Both the position numbers and the translations under genes were made by a program. The notes under the pieces were generated by a model, which saw nothing but the letters and a program-made list of their open reading frames with translations, did no database searches and was not told the origin of the DNA. From Rapidithrix thailandica (lineage in GTDB: Bacteria > Bacteroidota > Bacteroidia > Cytophagales > Flammeovirgaceae): 64,000 nucleotides of DNA. The stretch covers positions 372,001 through 436,000 of the forward strand of contig NZ_JBDKWZ010000005.1 of the NCBI RefSeq assembly GCF_039710355.1, given 5' to 3'. The stretch's first letter is position 1, and every line of letters starts with the position of its first letter. Shown one piece after another: positions 53,957-62,877 of the stretch.

Positions 53957-56900
53957 ATGTTTATTATTCACCTAAAGCTAAGTAAAAGTATGAATTCAAA
54001 ACTACTTAGACAAGTCCTTCTTATGTCTAAATTTGCCATATACGGCTTGTTCTTGCAGTGCTTTTTATGCTCGCTTCTCCTGGCCAAAGAAGGCATTGCA
54101 CAGAGAAAGAAGCTCGAAGAAGTTTACATATCGGTTAACTTTAAAAATGCTCCTTTAAAAAAAGTTTTTCATGAAATCGGAAAACAAACGGACTTTCATT
54201 TTGCCTATAACAGCTTGACCTTTGATGAAACTTTGCGGGTATCGGCTCAAGCCAAAGGAGAATCGTTGTCCGATTTTTTGATGGGGCTATCCAAAGATAC
54301 AAAGCTCCGGTTCACCCGGATTAACAATGTCATTTATGTAAAGAAGAAACATAAAAAGAATACAGTGCCTCTGGTGGAGGATATTGTTCAAGAGGTGACC
54401 ATCTCCGGAAAAGTAACTTCACAAGAGGATGGGGAGCCACTTCCGGGGGTCAGTATCTTGATCAAAGGAACCGCACAAGGAACCACGACCAATTTTGAGG
54501 GAAGCTACAAATTAGCCGCTCCTAAAGATGCCATATTGGTGTTTAGCTTTATCGGTTATCAAACGCAAGAGGTCACGGTAGGCAGTGAGTCCAGGGTAAA
54601 CGTAGTAATGCAAACGGATGTCTCACAGTTGGAAGAGGTGGTAGTGGTCGGTTATGGAACGCAAAAGGAAGTAAACCTGACCGGAGCCGTCTCCTCGGTG
54701 GATTCCGATGTGCTGGACTCCCGGCCCATTACCAGTGTAGGCCAAGGTTTACAAGGGGTTATTCCCAACCTGAATATTTCCGTATCTAATGGCTCGCCCG
54801 GAAAAGGTGTGTCTTTTAATGTACGGGGGGGTACTTCCATCAATGGCGGGTCGCCTTTAGTACTGGTGGATGGTGTACAGATGGATCCTAACTTGATCAA
54901 CCCTAGCGATATACAAAGTATTTCGGTTTTGAAAGATGCGGCCTCTGCGGCAATTTACGGAGCCAGGGCGGCTTATGGGGTGGTTTTGATTACGACCAAA
55001 AGTGGTAAGAAAAATCAGAAAATGCAGGTATCGTACAAAGGAAATGTGTCGTTCAGTAAGCCCACTCGCTTGCCGGAGTATATCAACTCTCTGGACTATG
55101 TCAACATGATGAACACCGCCAGTCTAAATGCGGGTTCCGGAGTGTATTTCGATGATGAATATGTGGGCCATGTGAAAGAATACTTGGCTAACCCTGTACC
55201 TGAAAATGCCGTGTTCCCGGATCCGAGTAACCCGGATAAATACCTCTACTCGGGCAATACGGATTGGATCGATGTGATTTACGATGATTATTCGGTCAAC
55301 CACCAACATACGTTAAGTCTGAACGGAGGCTCGGAAAAAACGTCTTATTATGCTTCGGTGGGGATGTTGGATCAAGGAGGTTTATTGTCTCTTTTTGACG
55401 AGGAGTATAAAAGAGTCAATGCATTGATCAATGTGAAAACGGACATTACGGATTGGTTGAGTTTTACCGCCAAAACAAATTTTAACCATACAGGCAAACT
55501 TTCTCCTTACGGTTCGGTGTGGTCGGACGGGGCCGAATCCGGGTTTATTTCAGGAGACTTGCGGCCTTTAATGCCGGTTTATCATCCGGACGGGAATTAT
55601 TCCGGGCAAGGAGGATGGACCAACCAAGCGGCATTGCTCACACAAAGTGGTACCCGCCGGGCAAAAATTAACGATGTTTGGTTGAGCGGTGCCTTGCAGG
55701 TAAAGCCCAATGAGTCCCTTTTATTCAACCTGGATTTTACTTCTAATTTTTATAGCAAAGTTGAAAGATTCCACCGGAAAGAAATCATCGAGTACTATGC
55801 GAATCCGGAGTTAACTACTATTTATCCCTGGACAAAGCCCAGCAGCCTTACCATGAGGCAGTACGATGATTACTACAGCGCATTGAACTTGTGGGGGCAA
55901 TATGAAAAAACGATGGGCAAACATTACCTCAAAGGCTTGGTGGGTTTTAACCAGGAATTAAAACATACTCGTAACTTTTCATCTACCCGGGACAATTTGA
56001 TCAACAATGATTTAGGGGCGATCAACCAAGCCATCGGAGAACAGTATGTAGGTGGAGGAGAAGGTGAATGGGCTATTCGCGGAGCTTTTTTCCGCTTGAA
56101 CTATGTGTTTGACGAACGCTATTTGCTTGAGTTGAATGGTCGCTATGACGGTTCTTCCAAATTTCCGAAAGAAGATCGTTTTAAATTTTTCCCCTCCGTA
56201 TCCGTGGGATGGAGAATTTCGGAAGAAGCTTTTTTTGAGTCGCTCACTTCAGTGGTTAATAACTTAAAAGTCCGGGCTTCTTACGGTTCATTAGGAAACC
56301 AGAATATCAACGGGAACAATTATCCGTATATCGCTACCTTAGGGGCTAGTTCTCAGAGCGGCTACATCATTAACGGGGTACAGCCAGTGGCCATTCACCC
56401 TGCGGGTTTGGTCAGTAGTTCTTTGACCTGGGAAACCGTGAACCAATACGATTTGGGCTTGGATGTAGAGTTGTTGAACAGCCGTCTGAAGGGTAGTTTT
56501 GATTATTATACCCGTTTTACCTACGACATGCTTACCGGGGGGCAACGGTTGCCTGCAACTTTGGGAACCGGAGTGCCGCAAGAAAATGCAGCCGACTTAA
56601 AAACCTACGGTTGGGAATTGTCTCTTTCATGGCAAGATCAAATCAACGAACAGGTAGACTACTATTTCAGTGCGGTTCTTTCGGACTATCAAACGGAAAT
56701 TACCAAATTTAAAAATCCTAACGGGCTGATCAATGAGTACTATGAAGGACGTAAGTTTGGAGAGATTTGGGGTTTTACCACACAAGGCTTGTTCCAGTCA
56801 GATCAAGAAGTGGATGGGGCTCCTGACCAATCGCAGATTTGGGGTGGCGAATGGGCTGCCGGGGATGTCCGGTATGTGGACCTCAACGGAGATGGTGAAA

Positions 56901-57430
56901 TTACCCGTGGGGAGTCTACCTTAGAGAAGCCGGGAGATTTGAGCGTGATTGGCAATTCCACTCCTCGCTATAGCTTTGGCTTGCGCGGTGGGGTAGAGTG
57001 GAAGGGGCTGAGTTTTAACCTGTTTTTCCAAGGAGTGGGCAAGCGGGATTATATGCCCGGAGGCAATTACTTTTGGGGACTTACCAGCCAATGGGCTGTT
57101 CCTCAACAGCATAGCCTGGATTACTGGACGGAAGAGAATCCGGATGCCTATTGGTTCCGGCCAAGATTCGGGCAAGGAGGAAACTACCAGACACAAACCC
57201 GCTATTTGCAAAAAGCCTCTTATATCCGTTTGAAGCAACTGAACATCGGGTATAACTTGCCGAAAACCCTCATCCAACCACTGAGATTGGAAGCCGTACG
57301 AGTATACTTTAGCGGGGAAAACCTTTGGGAAAGCAGCGGCTTGTTAGATGCTTATGATCCGGAAGTGTTGGATGCCAGTACCTATCCCTTACAAAGAGTG
57401 TTGTCGTTAGGGATTGATGTACGCTTGTAA
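53957..57430 (+). CDS. SusC/RagA-family TonB-linked outer-membrane protein with STN domain (second module)
   Basis: A 1157-residue TonB-dependent importer. Signal region (SKFAIYGLFLQCFLCSLLLA), STN domain (~45-110, VYISVNFKNAPLKKVFHEIG), carboxypeptidase-like domain (SGKVTSQEDGEPLPGVSILI), plug (VVVGYGTQKEVNLTGAVSSV; LVDGVQMDPNLINPSDIQSI; KDAASAAIYGARAAYGVVLI) and barrel ending LQRVLSLGIDVRL. The ATG at 53957 puts IHLKLSKSM before the alternative ATG at 53990; that stretch is conserved with the first susC with mainly synonymous changes, favouring 53957. Paired with susD 30 bases downstream. Confidence 0.93.
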   Translation: MFIIHLKLSKSMNSKLLRQVLLMSKFAIYGLFLQCFLCSLLLAKEGIAQRKKLEEVYISVNFKNAPLKKVFHEIGKQTDFHFAYNSLTFDETLRVSAQAKGESLSDFLMGLSKDTKLRFTRINNVIYVKKKHKKNTVPLVEDIVQEVTISGKVTSQEDGEPLPGVSILIKGTAQGTTTNFEGSYKLAAPKDAILVFSFIGYQTQEVTVGSESRVNVVMQTDVSQLEEVVVVGYGTQKEVNLTGAVSSVDSDVLDSRPITSVGQGLQGVIPNLNISVSNGSPGKGVSFNVRGGTSINGGSPLVLVDGVQMDPNLINPSDIQSISVLKDAASAAIYGARAAYGVVLITTKSGKKNQKMQVSYKGNVSFSKPTRLPEYINSLDYVNMMNTASLNAGSGVYFDDEYVGHVKEYLANPVPENAVFPDPSNPDKYLYSGNTDWIDVIYDDYSVNHQHTLSLNGGSEKTSYYASVGMLDQGGLLSLFDEEYKRVNALINVKTDITDWLSFTAKTNFNHTGKLSPYGSVWSDGAESGFISGDLRPLMPVYHPDGNYSGQGGWTNQAALLTQSGTRRAKINDVWLSGALQVKPNESLLFNLDFTSNFYSKVERFHRKEIIEYYANPELTTIYPWTKPSSLTMRQYDDYYSALNLWGQYEKTMGKHYLKGLVGFNQELKHTRNFSSTRDNLINNDLGAINQAIGEQYVGGGEGEWAIRGAFFRLNYVFDERYLLELNGRYDGSSKFPKEDRFKFFPSVSVGWRISEEAFFESLTSVVNNLKVRASYGSLGNQNINGNNYPYIATLGASSQSGYIINGVQPVAIHPAGLVSSSLTWETVNQYDLGLDVELLNSRLKGSFDYYTRFTYDMLTGGQRLPATLGTGVPQENAADLKTYGWELSLSWQDQINEQVDYYFSAVLSDYQTEITKFKNPNGLINEYYEGRKFGEIWGFTTQGLFQSDQEVDGAPDQSQIWGGEWAAGDVRYVDLNGDGEITRGESTLEKPGDLSVIGNSTPRYSFGLRGGVEWKGLSFNLFFQGVGKRDYMPGGNYFWGLTSQWAVPQQHSLDYWTEENPDAYWFRPRFGQGGNYQTQTRYLQKASYIRLKQLNIGYNLPKTLIQPLRLEAVRVYFSGENLWESSGLLDAYDPEVLDASTYPLQRVLSLGIDVRL

Positions 57431-57460
57431 TTTCATCTTCATCTAAACTTATGGAAGCTC

Positions 57461-59146
57461 ATGAAAAAAATATATTTATATCCACTAATTACCTTATTCA
57501 TCACGCTGTCGGCTTGTAATGACGACTTCTTGGAGCGCTATCCTTTGGATGCCCTCAGCGATCAGGGGTTTTGGAAAAAAGAAGCCGACCTGGCAACCTA
57601 TGCAAACCGGTTTTACCCTTCTTTACCCGGAGCCTTTGCCCGGGATTTGGATAACCAAAGTGATAACAAAGTTCCTCAAAGTCCCAATTCGTTTTTGTTT
57701 GACGAATACATTGTACCGACTTCCGGAGGGGGATGGAGTAGTAATGACTGGGCGCAAATCAGAGCTTGTAATTACTTCTTACAACGGTATCATACCGTTA
57801 CTGGTAACCAAAACCTGATCGATGCCTATGTGGGGGAAGTGCGCTTTTTTCGCGCCTGGGAATATTTCAATAAGATCAAACGCTTTGGGGATGTGCCATG
57901 GCTAAGTACCGATTTGAATGCATCGGATACCGAAGTATTGTACAAAGCCCGTGACCCTCGCAACGTAGTGGTGGATTCCGTATTGGCAGACTTGGACTAT
58001 GCCATTGAGCATTTATACCCAAAAGGAGAGGCATTACCGGACCGGTTGCATGCCGATGCGGCCAGGGCATTCAAAGCAAGGGTATGTTTGTTCGAAGCCA
58101 GTTTTCGAAAATACCACGGTCTGACCGGCTATGAAACGCTTTTTGAGGAAGCGAAAAATACCGCTTTTGACTTGATCAACTCAGGAAGGTATGGTTTGTA
58201 CTCTACCGGAAATCCGGATAAAGATTATTATAACCTGTTTATCCAGGAAGATTATGCAGATAATAGCGAAGCAATTTTTTACCGTTCGTATATCAAGGAT
58301 ATTCAAACACATAACAATACCCGGCAAATGACGGAGTCAGCTACCGGCTTTAGCAAGGATATGGTAGAATCGTATCTGTGCAAGGATGGCTTGCCCATTG
58401 CCGAAAGTGGCTTGTACCTGGGAGATGATTCTTTGACCATGGAGCTGACGGACCGCGATCCGCGTTTGTTACAAACCATTGATAATAAAACCTTGCCTTT
58501 TCAATTGGATGCCAGTGGCAATCCTACATACAACGATTTACCTGTCATTGATCCGAATCGTTGCACCACAGGGTACTTTGTGATGAAATTTCACTCTCCG
58601 GACGAAGCCCAATGGAATGCCAACCAATCTACTTTGGATTGGTTGATTTTCCGCTATGCCGAAGTACTGTTGATTTATGCGGAAGCCTCAGCAGAACTGG
58701 GACAAGCCACACAGGTAGTATTGGATGAATCTGTCAATTTGTTGCGAGAGAGAGTAGGGGTGGCCCCATTGTCGGTCAGCGTGGGTTTTACCGACCCCAA
58801 CTGGCCTGACTATGGCTATGCCGTTTCGCCTTTGTTACATGAGATCCGGAGAGAACGCAGAGTAGAGTTGGCTGCGGAAGGCTTCCGTTGGGACGACCTG
58901 GTGAGGTGGAAAGCCGGAAAATTGACGGAAAATCTCAAGACACTCTATGGAATGAAAATTCATCCCGACTTGGAAGGGCAGTATGGTTCGCGTTTAGACA
59001 ATATCACTTTAACGGCCGACAGGCTTATTCAAGTGTATCCGGGTAGGGACCAACGGGTATGGAATGACCGTCTGTATTTGTATCCGTTGCCATCGGAAGA
59101 ATTGGTTCTCAATACAAATCTAACACAGAATCCGGGATGGGAATAA
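57461..59146 (+). CDS. RagB/SusD-family nutrient-binding lipoprotein (second module)
   Basis: A 561-residue surface lipoprotein partner of the second SusC. Signal with lipobox ITLSAC, then NDDFLERYPLDALSDQGFWK. SusD features: RACNYFLQRYHTV, VGEVRFFRAWEYFNKIKRFG, FRYAEVLLIYAEASAELGQA, IRRERRVELAAEGFRWDDLV and the C-terminal YLYPLPSEELVLNTNLTQNP. It differs greatly from the first SusD, so the two modules probably bind different glycans or different parts of one. Followed by a hairpin and the enzyme gene. Confidence 0.95.
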   Translation: MKKIYLYPLITLFITLSACNDDFLERYPLDALSDQGFWKKEADLATYANRFYPSLPGAFARDLDNQSDNKVPQSPNSFLFDEYIVPTSGGGWSSNDWAQIRACNYFLQRYHTVTGNQNLIDAYVGEVRFFRAWEYFNKIKRFGDVPWLSTDLNASDTEVLYKARDPRNVVVDSVLADLDYAIEHLYPKGEALPDRLHADAARAFKARVCLFEASFRKYHGLTGYETLFEEAKNTAFDLINSGRYGLYSTGNPDKDYYNLFIQEDYADNSEAIFYRSYIKDIQTHNNTRQMTESATGFSKDMVESYLCKDGLPIAESGLYLGDDSLTMELTDRDPRLLQTIDNKTLPFQLDASGNPTYNDLPVIDPNRCTTGYFVMKFHSPDEAQWNANQSTLDWLIFRYAEVLLIYAEASAELGQATQVVLDESVNLLRERVGVAPLSVSVGFTDPNWPDYGYAVSPLLHEIRRERRVELAAEGFRWDDLVRWKAGKLTENLKTLYGMKIHPDLEGQYGSRLDNITLTADRLIQVYPGRDQRVWNDRLYLYPLPSEELVLNTNLTQNPGWE

Positions 59147-59181
59147 TAGGAACAAGCACATATTGAAAAAATACATATTCA

Positions 59182-59213
59182 AAAGGAAGAGGCTTTTTAG
59201 CTTCTTCTTTTTT
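59182..59213 (+). terminator. Hairpin with T-run between susD and the glycosidase gene (terminator or attenuator)
   Basis: AAAGGAAGAGGC (59182-59193) pairs with GCTTCTTCTTTT (59200-59211): 12 bp with two G-T pairs, 6-base loop, T-run to 59213. It is 36 bases after the susD stop and 46 bases before the enzyme ATG, so it may lower enzyme expression relative to susCD. Confidence 0.65.
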
Positions 59214-59258
59214 ACTTTATCTTTCCCAAAGAAATTCAACAATCTAATAATAAATACA

Positions 59259-62090
59259 ATGAGAGTTTTAACTTGGCTTCTTGCCTGCTTTTCAGCAAGC
59301 AACCTGTTTGCTCAGTCTCTGGAGCAATATCCCTTATATGAAAAAGAAAAAATACAAGTCAAATCCGATTGGCTGGTAAAGCCCATCGCCCAAAAAGCGG
59401 CCGTGTATCGCGATCAAGACGGGCATTTGGTTCTAAGCAATGGGTTGGTTTCCCGGATTTTTTCCATGGAACCCGATGGCGCAACGGTGGCTTTGGAAAA
59501 TCTGATGGATCAATCTGCGATGCTCCGTTCTGTCAGACCGGAAGCCGAGCTGGTGATTGACGGAATGACATTTCCCATCGGAGGACTTACCGGACAACCG
59601 ATTCACAATTACCTTTTACCGGAATGGCTGGAGGGGATGAAAGCAAATCCATTGGCATTTCATTTGGCGGAGTTCTCTACCCGGCCTACTCAACCGCGTT
59701 TCGCATGGCAAAAACGAATGGATTGGATGCCGGAAGATTTGCCCTGGCCCGCTCCGGGAGTTGAAGTGACGTTTCGTTACAAAGCGGATGACGAATTGAT
59801 AGACCAGTTGATTGCAAGAGCTTCTTCGGATGAGAACCGGAAAGTCATTTTGGACGACCGCTTTCAAAAACTTTCCGGAAAATGGAAAATTACCGCTTCC
59901 AAAGCAGATGCCAGAAACTCTTTTATCAATGAAGGAAAAGCCGGGGAAATCATGGCTCTTGCCAATACCTCCGTGTTTGCCGATCAAAAAGTACCTAAGG
60001 GAGCAAGCGTTTTTGTAGCCAAAATAAATCCGGGCACCGATCAAAGTGTAAGTTGGGGGCCGGGAATAGGATTGGTTTACAAGAATAAAGTCATAAAACT
60101 GAATGTAAGACCGGGACAAAAAGAGTTTGGCTGGTTTGATGGAGAAAAGGAACACACGGCTAAAGGCATGAAAGAGGGGCAACCCGTATGGCTACGGATA
60201 GAACAGCGTTCGGAAGAAATTGTGTTGGGCTACTCTTATGATGGGAATGTGTACACCTCCTTGGCTTCCTTTGCAAAGAGTTCCGGTGAAGTACCGGAAA
60301 TGTTGCGGGTAGGAAAGATGGCTTGGGATGGCCACAACTCCGATCATAAAAAGAAAGGAGACAGAGTCCGCTTGCTTGTGGAACAAGTAAAAATATTGGG
60401 TGCTTTTTCAGAAGCTTCTTTACAAAATCAACAAGCAAAATTCACCTACCTGAAGGGGTTGGATGTAAACGTCCATTATGAATTGTACGATGGCCTTCCG
60501 GTATTTTGCAAATGGATTACCGTAGAAAACCACTCCGGAAAGACCGTTACCATTGACAAGTTTAAAAGTGAAATCTTGGCAGTAAGCGAACCGGAAAGTG
60601 TAGTAGATGGTAAAAAGAATTGGCTCTTGCCTAATATTACGGTGGATACGGACTATCGCTTTGGCGGAATGTCCAATGAAAATGTATTCGAATCCAGCAT
60701 TGCCTGGAACCCGGATCCCTTGTATGCGACTCAAGTAAATTACGAAAGGAGCATGCCTTGTCTGTTGGAAGCCTATCCCAAATACGGACCGGCCAAAACC
60801 TTGGCTTCCGGAGAAACGTTTTCCAGCTTTCGTACCTGGGAGCTGTTTCATCAAAACAGAGACCGGGAACGCAAAGGCTTGGCCCAACGAAGAATGTACC
60901 GTGCCATAGCTCCATGGGCTACGGAAAACCCTATTTTAATGCATGTGCGCAGTGCGGATGAAACTTCCGTGAAAAGGGCCATCGACCAATGTGCCGAAGT
61001 AGGCTTTGAAATGGTGATTATGACCTTCGGAAGTGGCTTTGCCATTGAAGACAACAGCGAAGAGTACCTTCAACGGATGAAAGCCTTGGCCGATTATGCA
61101 CATGCCAAAGGAGTGGCCTTGGGAGGATATTCCCTCTTGGCCAGCCGTAGAATCGGGGGAGGACATGATGTGGTGATGCCCGAAGGAAAGACGCCCCGTT
61201 TTGGCAATTCTCCCTGCCTGGAAAGTGAATGGGGCGAAGAATACTTTGAAAAACTCTATCATTTTTATCAAAAAACCGGACAGGATATTTTAGAACATGA
61301 CGGCTCGTATCCCGGGGACGTTTGCGCTTCAACATCTCATCCGGGACACAAAGGTCTGGCGGACTCACAATGGGAACAATTTGAAAAAATCCGGAAGTTT
61401 TACGAATGGTGCCGGGGGAGGGGAATTTACCTCAATATTCCCGATCATTATTTCCTGAATGGGGGAAGTAAAACCGGTATGGGCTATCGCGAAACCAATT
61501 GGTCATTGCCCAGAGAGCAACAGGAAATCATCGAAAGGCAAAATATCTACGATGGCACTTGGGACAAAACGCCCTCTATGGGATGGATGTTTGTGCCTTT
61601 GGTACAATACCACGGAGGAGGAGCCGCAGCCACCATCGAACCTTTGAAAGAACACCTGCCTCACTATGGGCAACGACTGGCCAACTTGTTTGGTGCAGGG
61701 GTACAAGCTTGCTATCGCGGGCCCCAGCTTTACGATGCGCCTGAAACAAAAGTCTTGGTTAAAAAATGGGTGGATTTTTATAAAAAACACCGCAAAATTT
61801 TGGACGGGGATATCATCCATATTCGCAGGCCGGACGGCAGGGATTACGATGCCATCCTGCACGTGGATCCGGACGGTGAAGAAAAAGGACTTTTGATGGT
61901 CTATAACCCTTTAAACAAACCCATCCGGCGAACCTTGCACTTAGATTTGTATTATACTGGCTTGGAAACGACAGCCACCGTGATCGAGCAAGATAAGAAG
62001 AAAACTTCTTATACCCTCAGCCGGGATTATACCATTGAATTGCCGGTTGAAATTCCGGCCCGGAGCCAGACTTGGTTTGTCATTCAATAA
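59259..62090 (+). CDS. Secreted putative glycoside hydrolase (alpha-galactosidase-like TIM barrel with jelly-roll insertion)
   Basis: A 943-residue exported protein; signal peptide MRVLTWLLACFSASNLFAQ. N-terminal beta-sandwich (~30-190), then an insert (~196-380) like a concanavalin/LamG or DUF1349 jelly roll (GIGLVYKNKVIKLNVRP; WLRIEQRSEEIVLGYSYDG), a second sandwich part, then a C-terminal TIM barrel (~560-860) with MKALADYAHAKGVALGGYSL and DILEHDGSYPGDV, whose Asp in EHDG I take as candidate nucleophile by analogy to clan GH-D (GH27/36). I cannot assign it to a named family. The longer frame from TTG 59163 runs through a hairpin and lacks a signal peptide, so ATG 59259 is preferred. Confidence 0.7.
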   Translation: MRVLTWLLACFSASNLFAQSLEQYPLYEKEKIQVKSDWLVKPIAQKAAVYRDQDGHLVLSNGLVSRIFSMEPDGATVALENLMDQSAMLRSVRPEAELVIDGMTFPIGGLTGQPIHNYLLPEWLEGMKANPLAFHLAEFSTRPTQPRFAWQKRMDWMPEDLPWPAPGVEVTFRYKADDELIDQLIARASSDENRKVILDDRFQKLSGKWKITASKADARNSFINEGKAGEIMALANTSVFADQKVPKGASVFVAKINPGTDQSVSWGPGIGLVYKNKVIKLNVRPGQKEFGWFDGEKEHTAKGMKEGQPVWLRIEQRSEEIVLGYSYDGNVYTSLASFAKSSGEVPEMLRVGKMAWDGHNSDHKKKGDRVRLLVEQVKILGAFSEASLQNQQAKFTYLKGLDVNVHYELYDGLPVFCKWITVENHSGKTVTIDKFKSEILAVSEPESVVDGKKNWLLPNITVDTDYRFGGMSNENVFESSIAWNPDPLYATQVNYERSMPCLLEAYPKYGPAKTLASGETFSSFRTWELFHQNRDRERKGLAQRRMYRAIAPWATENPILMHVRSADETSVKRAIDQCAEVGFEMVIMTFGSGFAIEDNSEEYLQRMKALADYAHAKGVALGGYSLLASRRIGGGHDVVMPEGKTPRFGNSPCLESEWGEEYFEKLYHFYQKTGQDILEHDGSYPGDVCASTSHPGHKGLADSQWEQFEKIRKFYEWCRGRGIYLNIPDHYFLNGGSKTGMGYRETNWSLPREQQEIIERQNIYDGTWDKTPSMGWMFVPLVQYHGGGAAATIEPLKEHLPHYGQRLANLFGAGVQACYRGPQLYDAPETKVLVKKWVDFYKKHRKILDGDIIHIRRPDGRDYDAILHVDPDGEEKGLLMVYNPLNKPIRRTLHLDLYYTGLETTATVIEQDKKKTSYTLSRDYTIELPVEIPARSQTWFVIQ

Positions 62091-62179
62091 TGAAGTGGTT
62101 TACATTTATAGTTTTTGAAACATTTTTTAGGAAAAAGAAAAAGTTTCATTCACTTCAATAATATAATTAGAATAACATG

Positions 62180-62213
62180 AAGCCCCTGAGCCTGTAAAGG
62201 CCGGGGGCTTTTT
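62180..62213 (+). terminator. Intrinsic terminator of the PUL
   Basis: AAGCCCCTG(A)GCCT pairs with AGGCCGGGGGCTT: 9 + 4 bp with one bulged base and GTAA-type loop, followed by TTTTT. Located 90 bases after the glycosidase stop. Confidence 0.85.
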
Positions 62214-62277
62214 GGTTTTTATAAGTATGTAAGCAAAGAGAGCCGGAAGCGAACAAGTGCGCCAATCCTTAATTTAT

Positions 62278-62877
62278 CTACTTATTTAAATAACGCTGAT
62301 ATACCCGGTTTTCTTCCTCCGTGCATCGTTGAGAACTCAGCATAAAGCCGGCAATAATTTGCAGTAATTCAGGCTCTTGTTGAGTTTCTTCCAATGAACG
62401 AAACAATTTGAGTAGTTGGGCTTGGTCCTCTTGGAGCATTTTTTCGTTCTTGAATAAATCCGGGAGATAATGATTCAGTGAAAAACGCAAAAAGCGGATT
62501 TCGATTTGCTCAGGAGCACTTTTGACGGCTTTTTTTAAATGTTTTTTTGCCTTTTTTACCAGGCTCAATCGTTTGACGGGCATTTTTTTATGCAGGGCAG
62601 ACAAGGCGTAAAAGGCTCCGTGGTAGGCTTCTTCTACCGGGCTTTTCCTTGTTTTTGATTTAAAGAAGTGCAGCATTTTTCCCGCCTTTTCTTCTTGTTG
62701 AAAGGCTTCCAGGTAAAGCAACCTTAATTCATCAAGAGCTATGACCGAATCTTCAATACAATCGCTTTTTGTAAAATAGGAACGTTCGTCAAAAACGATA
62801 CAGGGTTGATGACCCGTATTGCTCATACTTTCCGGCTGAAAAGTGAAAACCAACAAGGAGATTATCAGCGTTTTCAT
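62278..62877 (-). CDS. Conserved secreted hypothetical protein
   Basis: A 199-residue protein with a weak signal peptide (MKTLIISLLVFTF). The body is helical and follows a pattern I know from an uncharacterised Bacteroidota family: PVEEAYHGAFYALSA, then KKHLKKAVKSAPEQIEIRFL with the conserved E-I-R-F-L-R motif and HYLPDLFKNEKMLQED. No function known. Its start overlaps the stop of the Gfo/Idh/MocA gene by four bases (ATGA), a sign of translational coupling. Confidence 0.7.
   Translation of the reverse strand: MKTLIISLLVFTFQPESMSNTGHQPCIVFDERSYFTKSDCIEDSVIALDELRLLYLEAFQQEEKAGKMLHFFKSKTRKSPVEEAYHGAFYALSALHKKMPVKRLSLVKKAKKHLKKAVKSAPEQIEIRFLRFSLNHYLPDLFKNEKMLQEDQAQLLKLFRSLEETQQEPELLQIIAGFMLSSQRCTEEENRVYQRYLNK

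Noticed and set aside
59163..59258. N-terminal extension of the glycosidase from TTG 59163
   Set aside because: It would be translated through the terminator-like hairpin, has no cleavable signal peptide layout, and a good signal peptide starts at ATG 59259.
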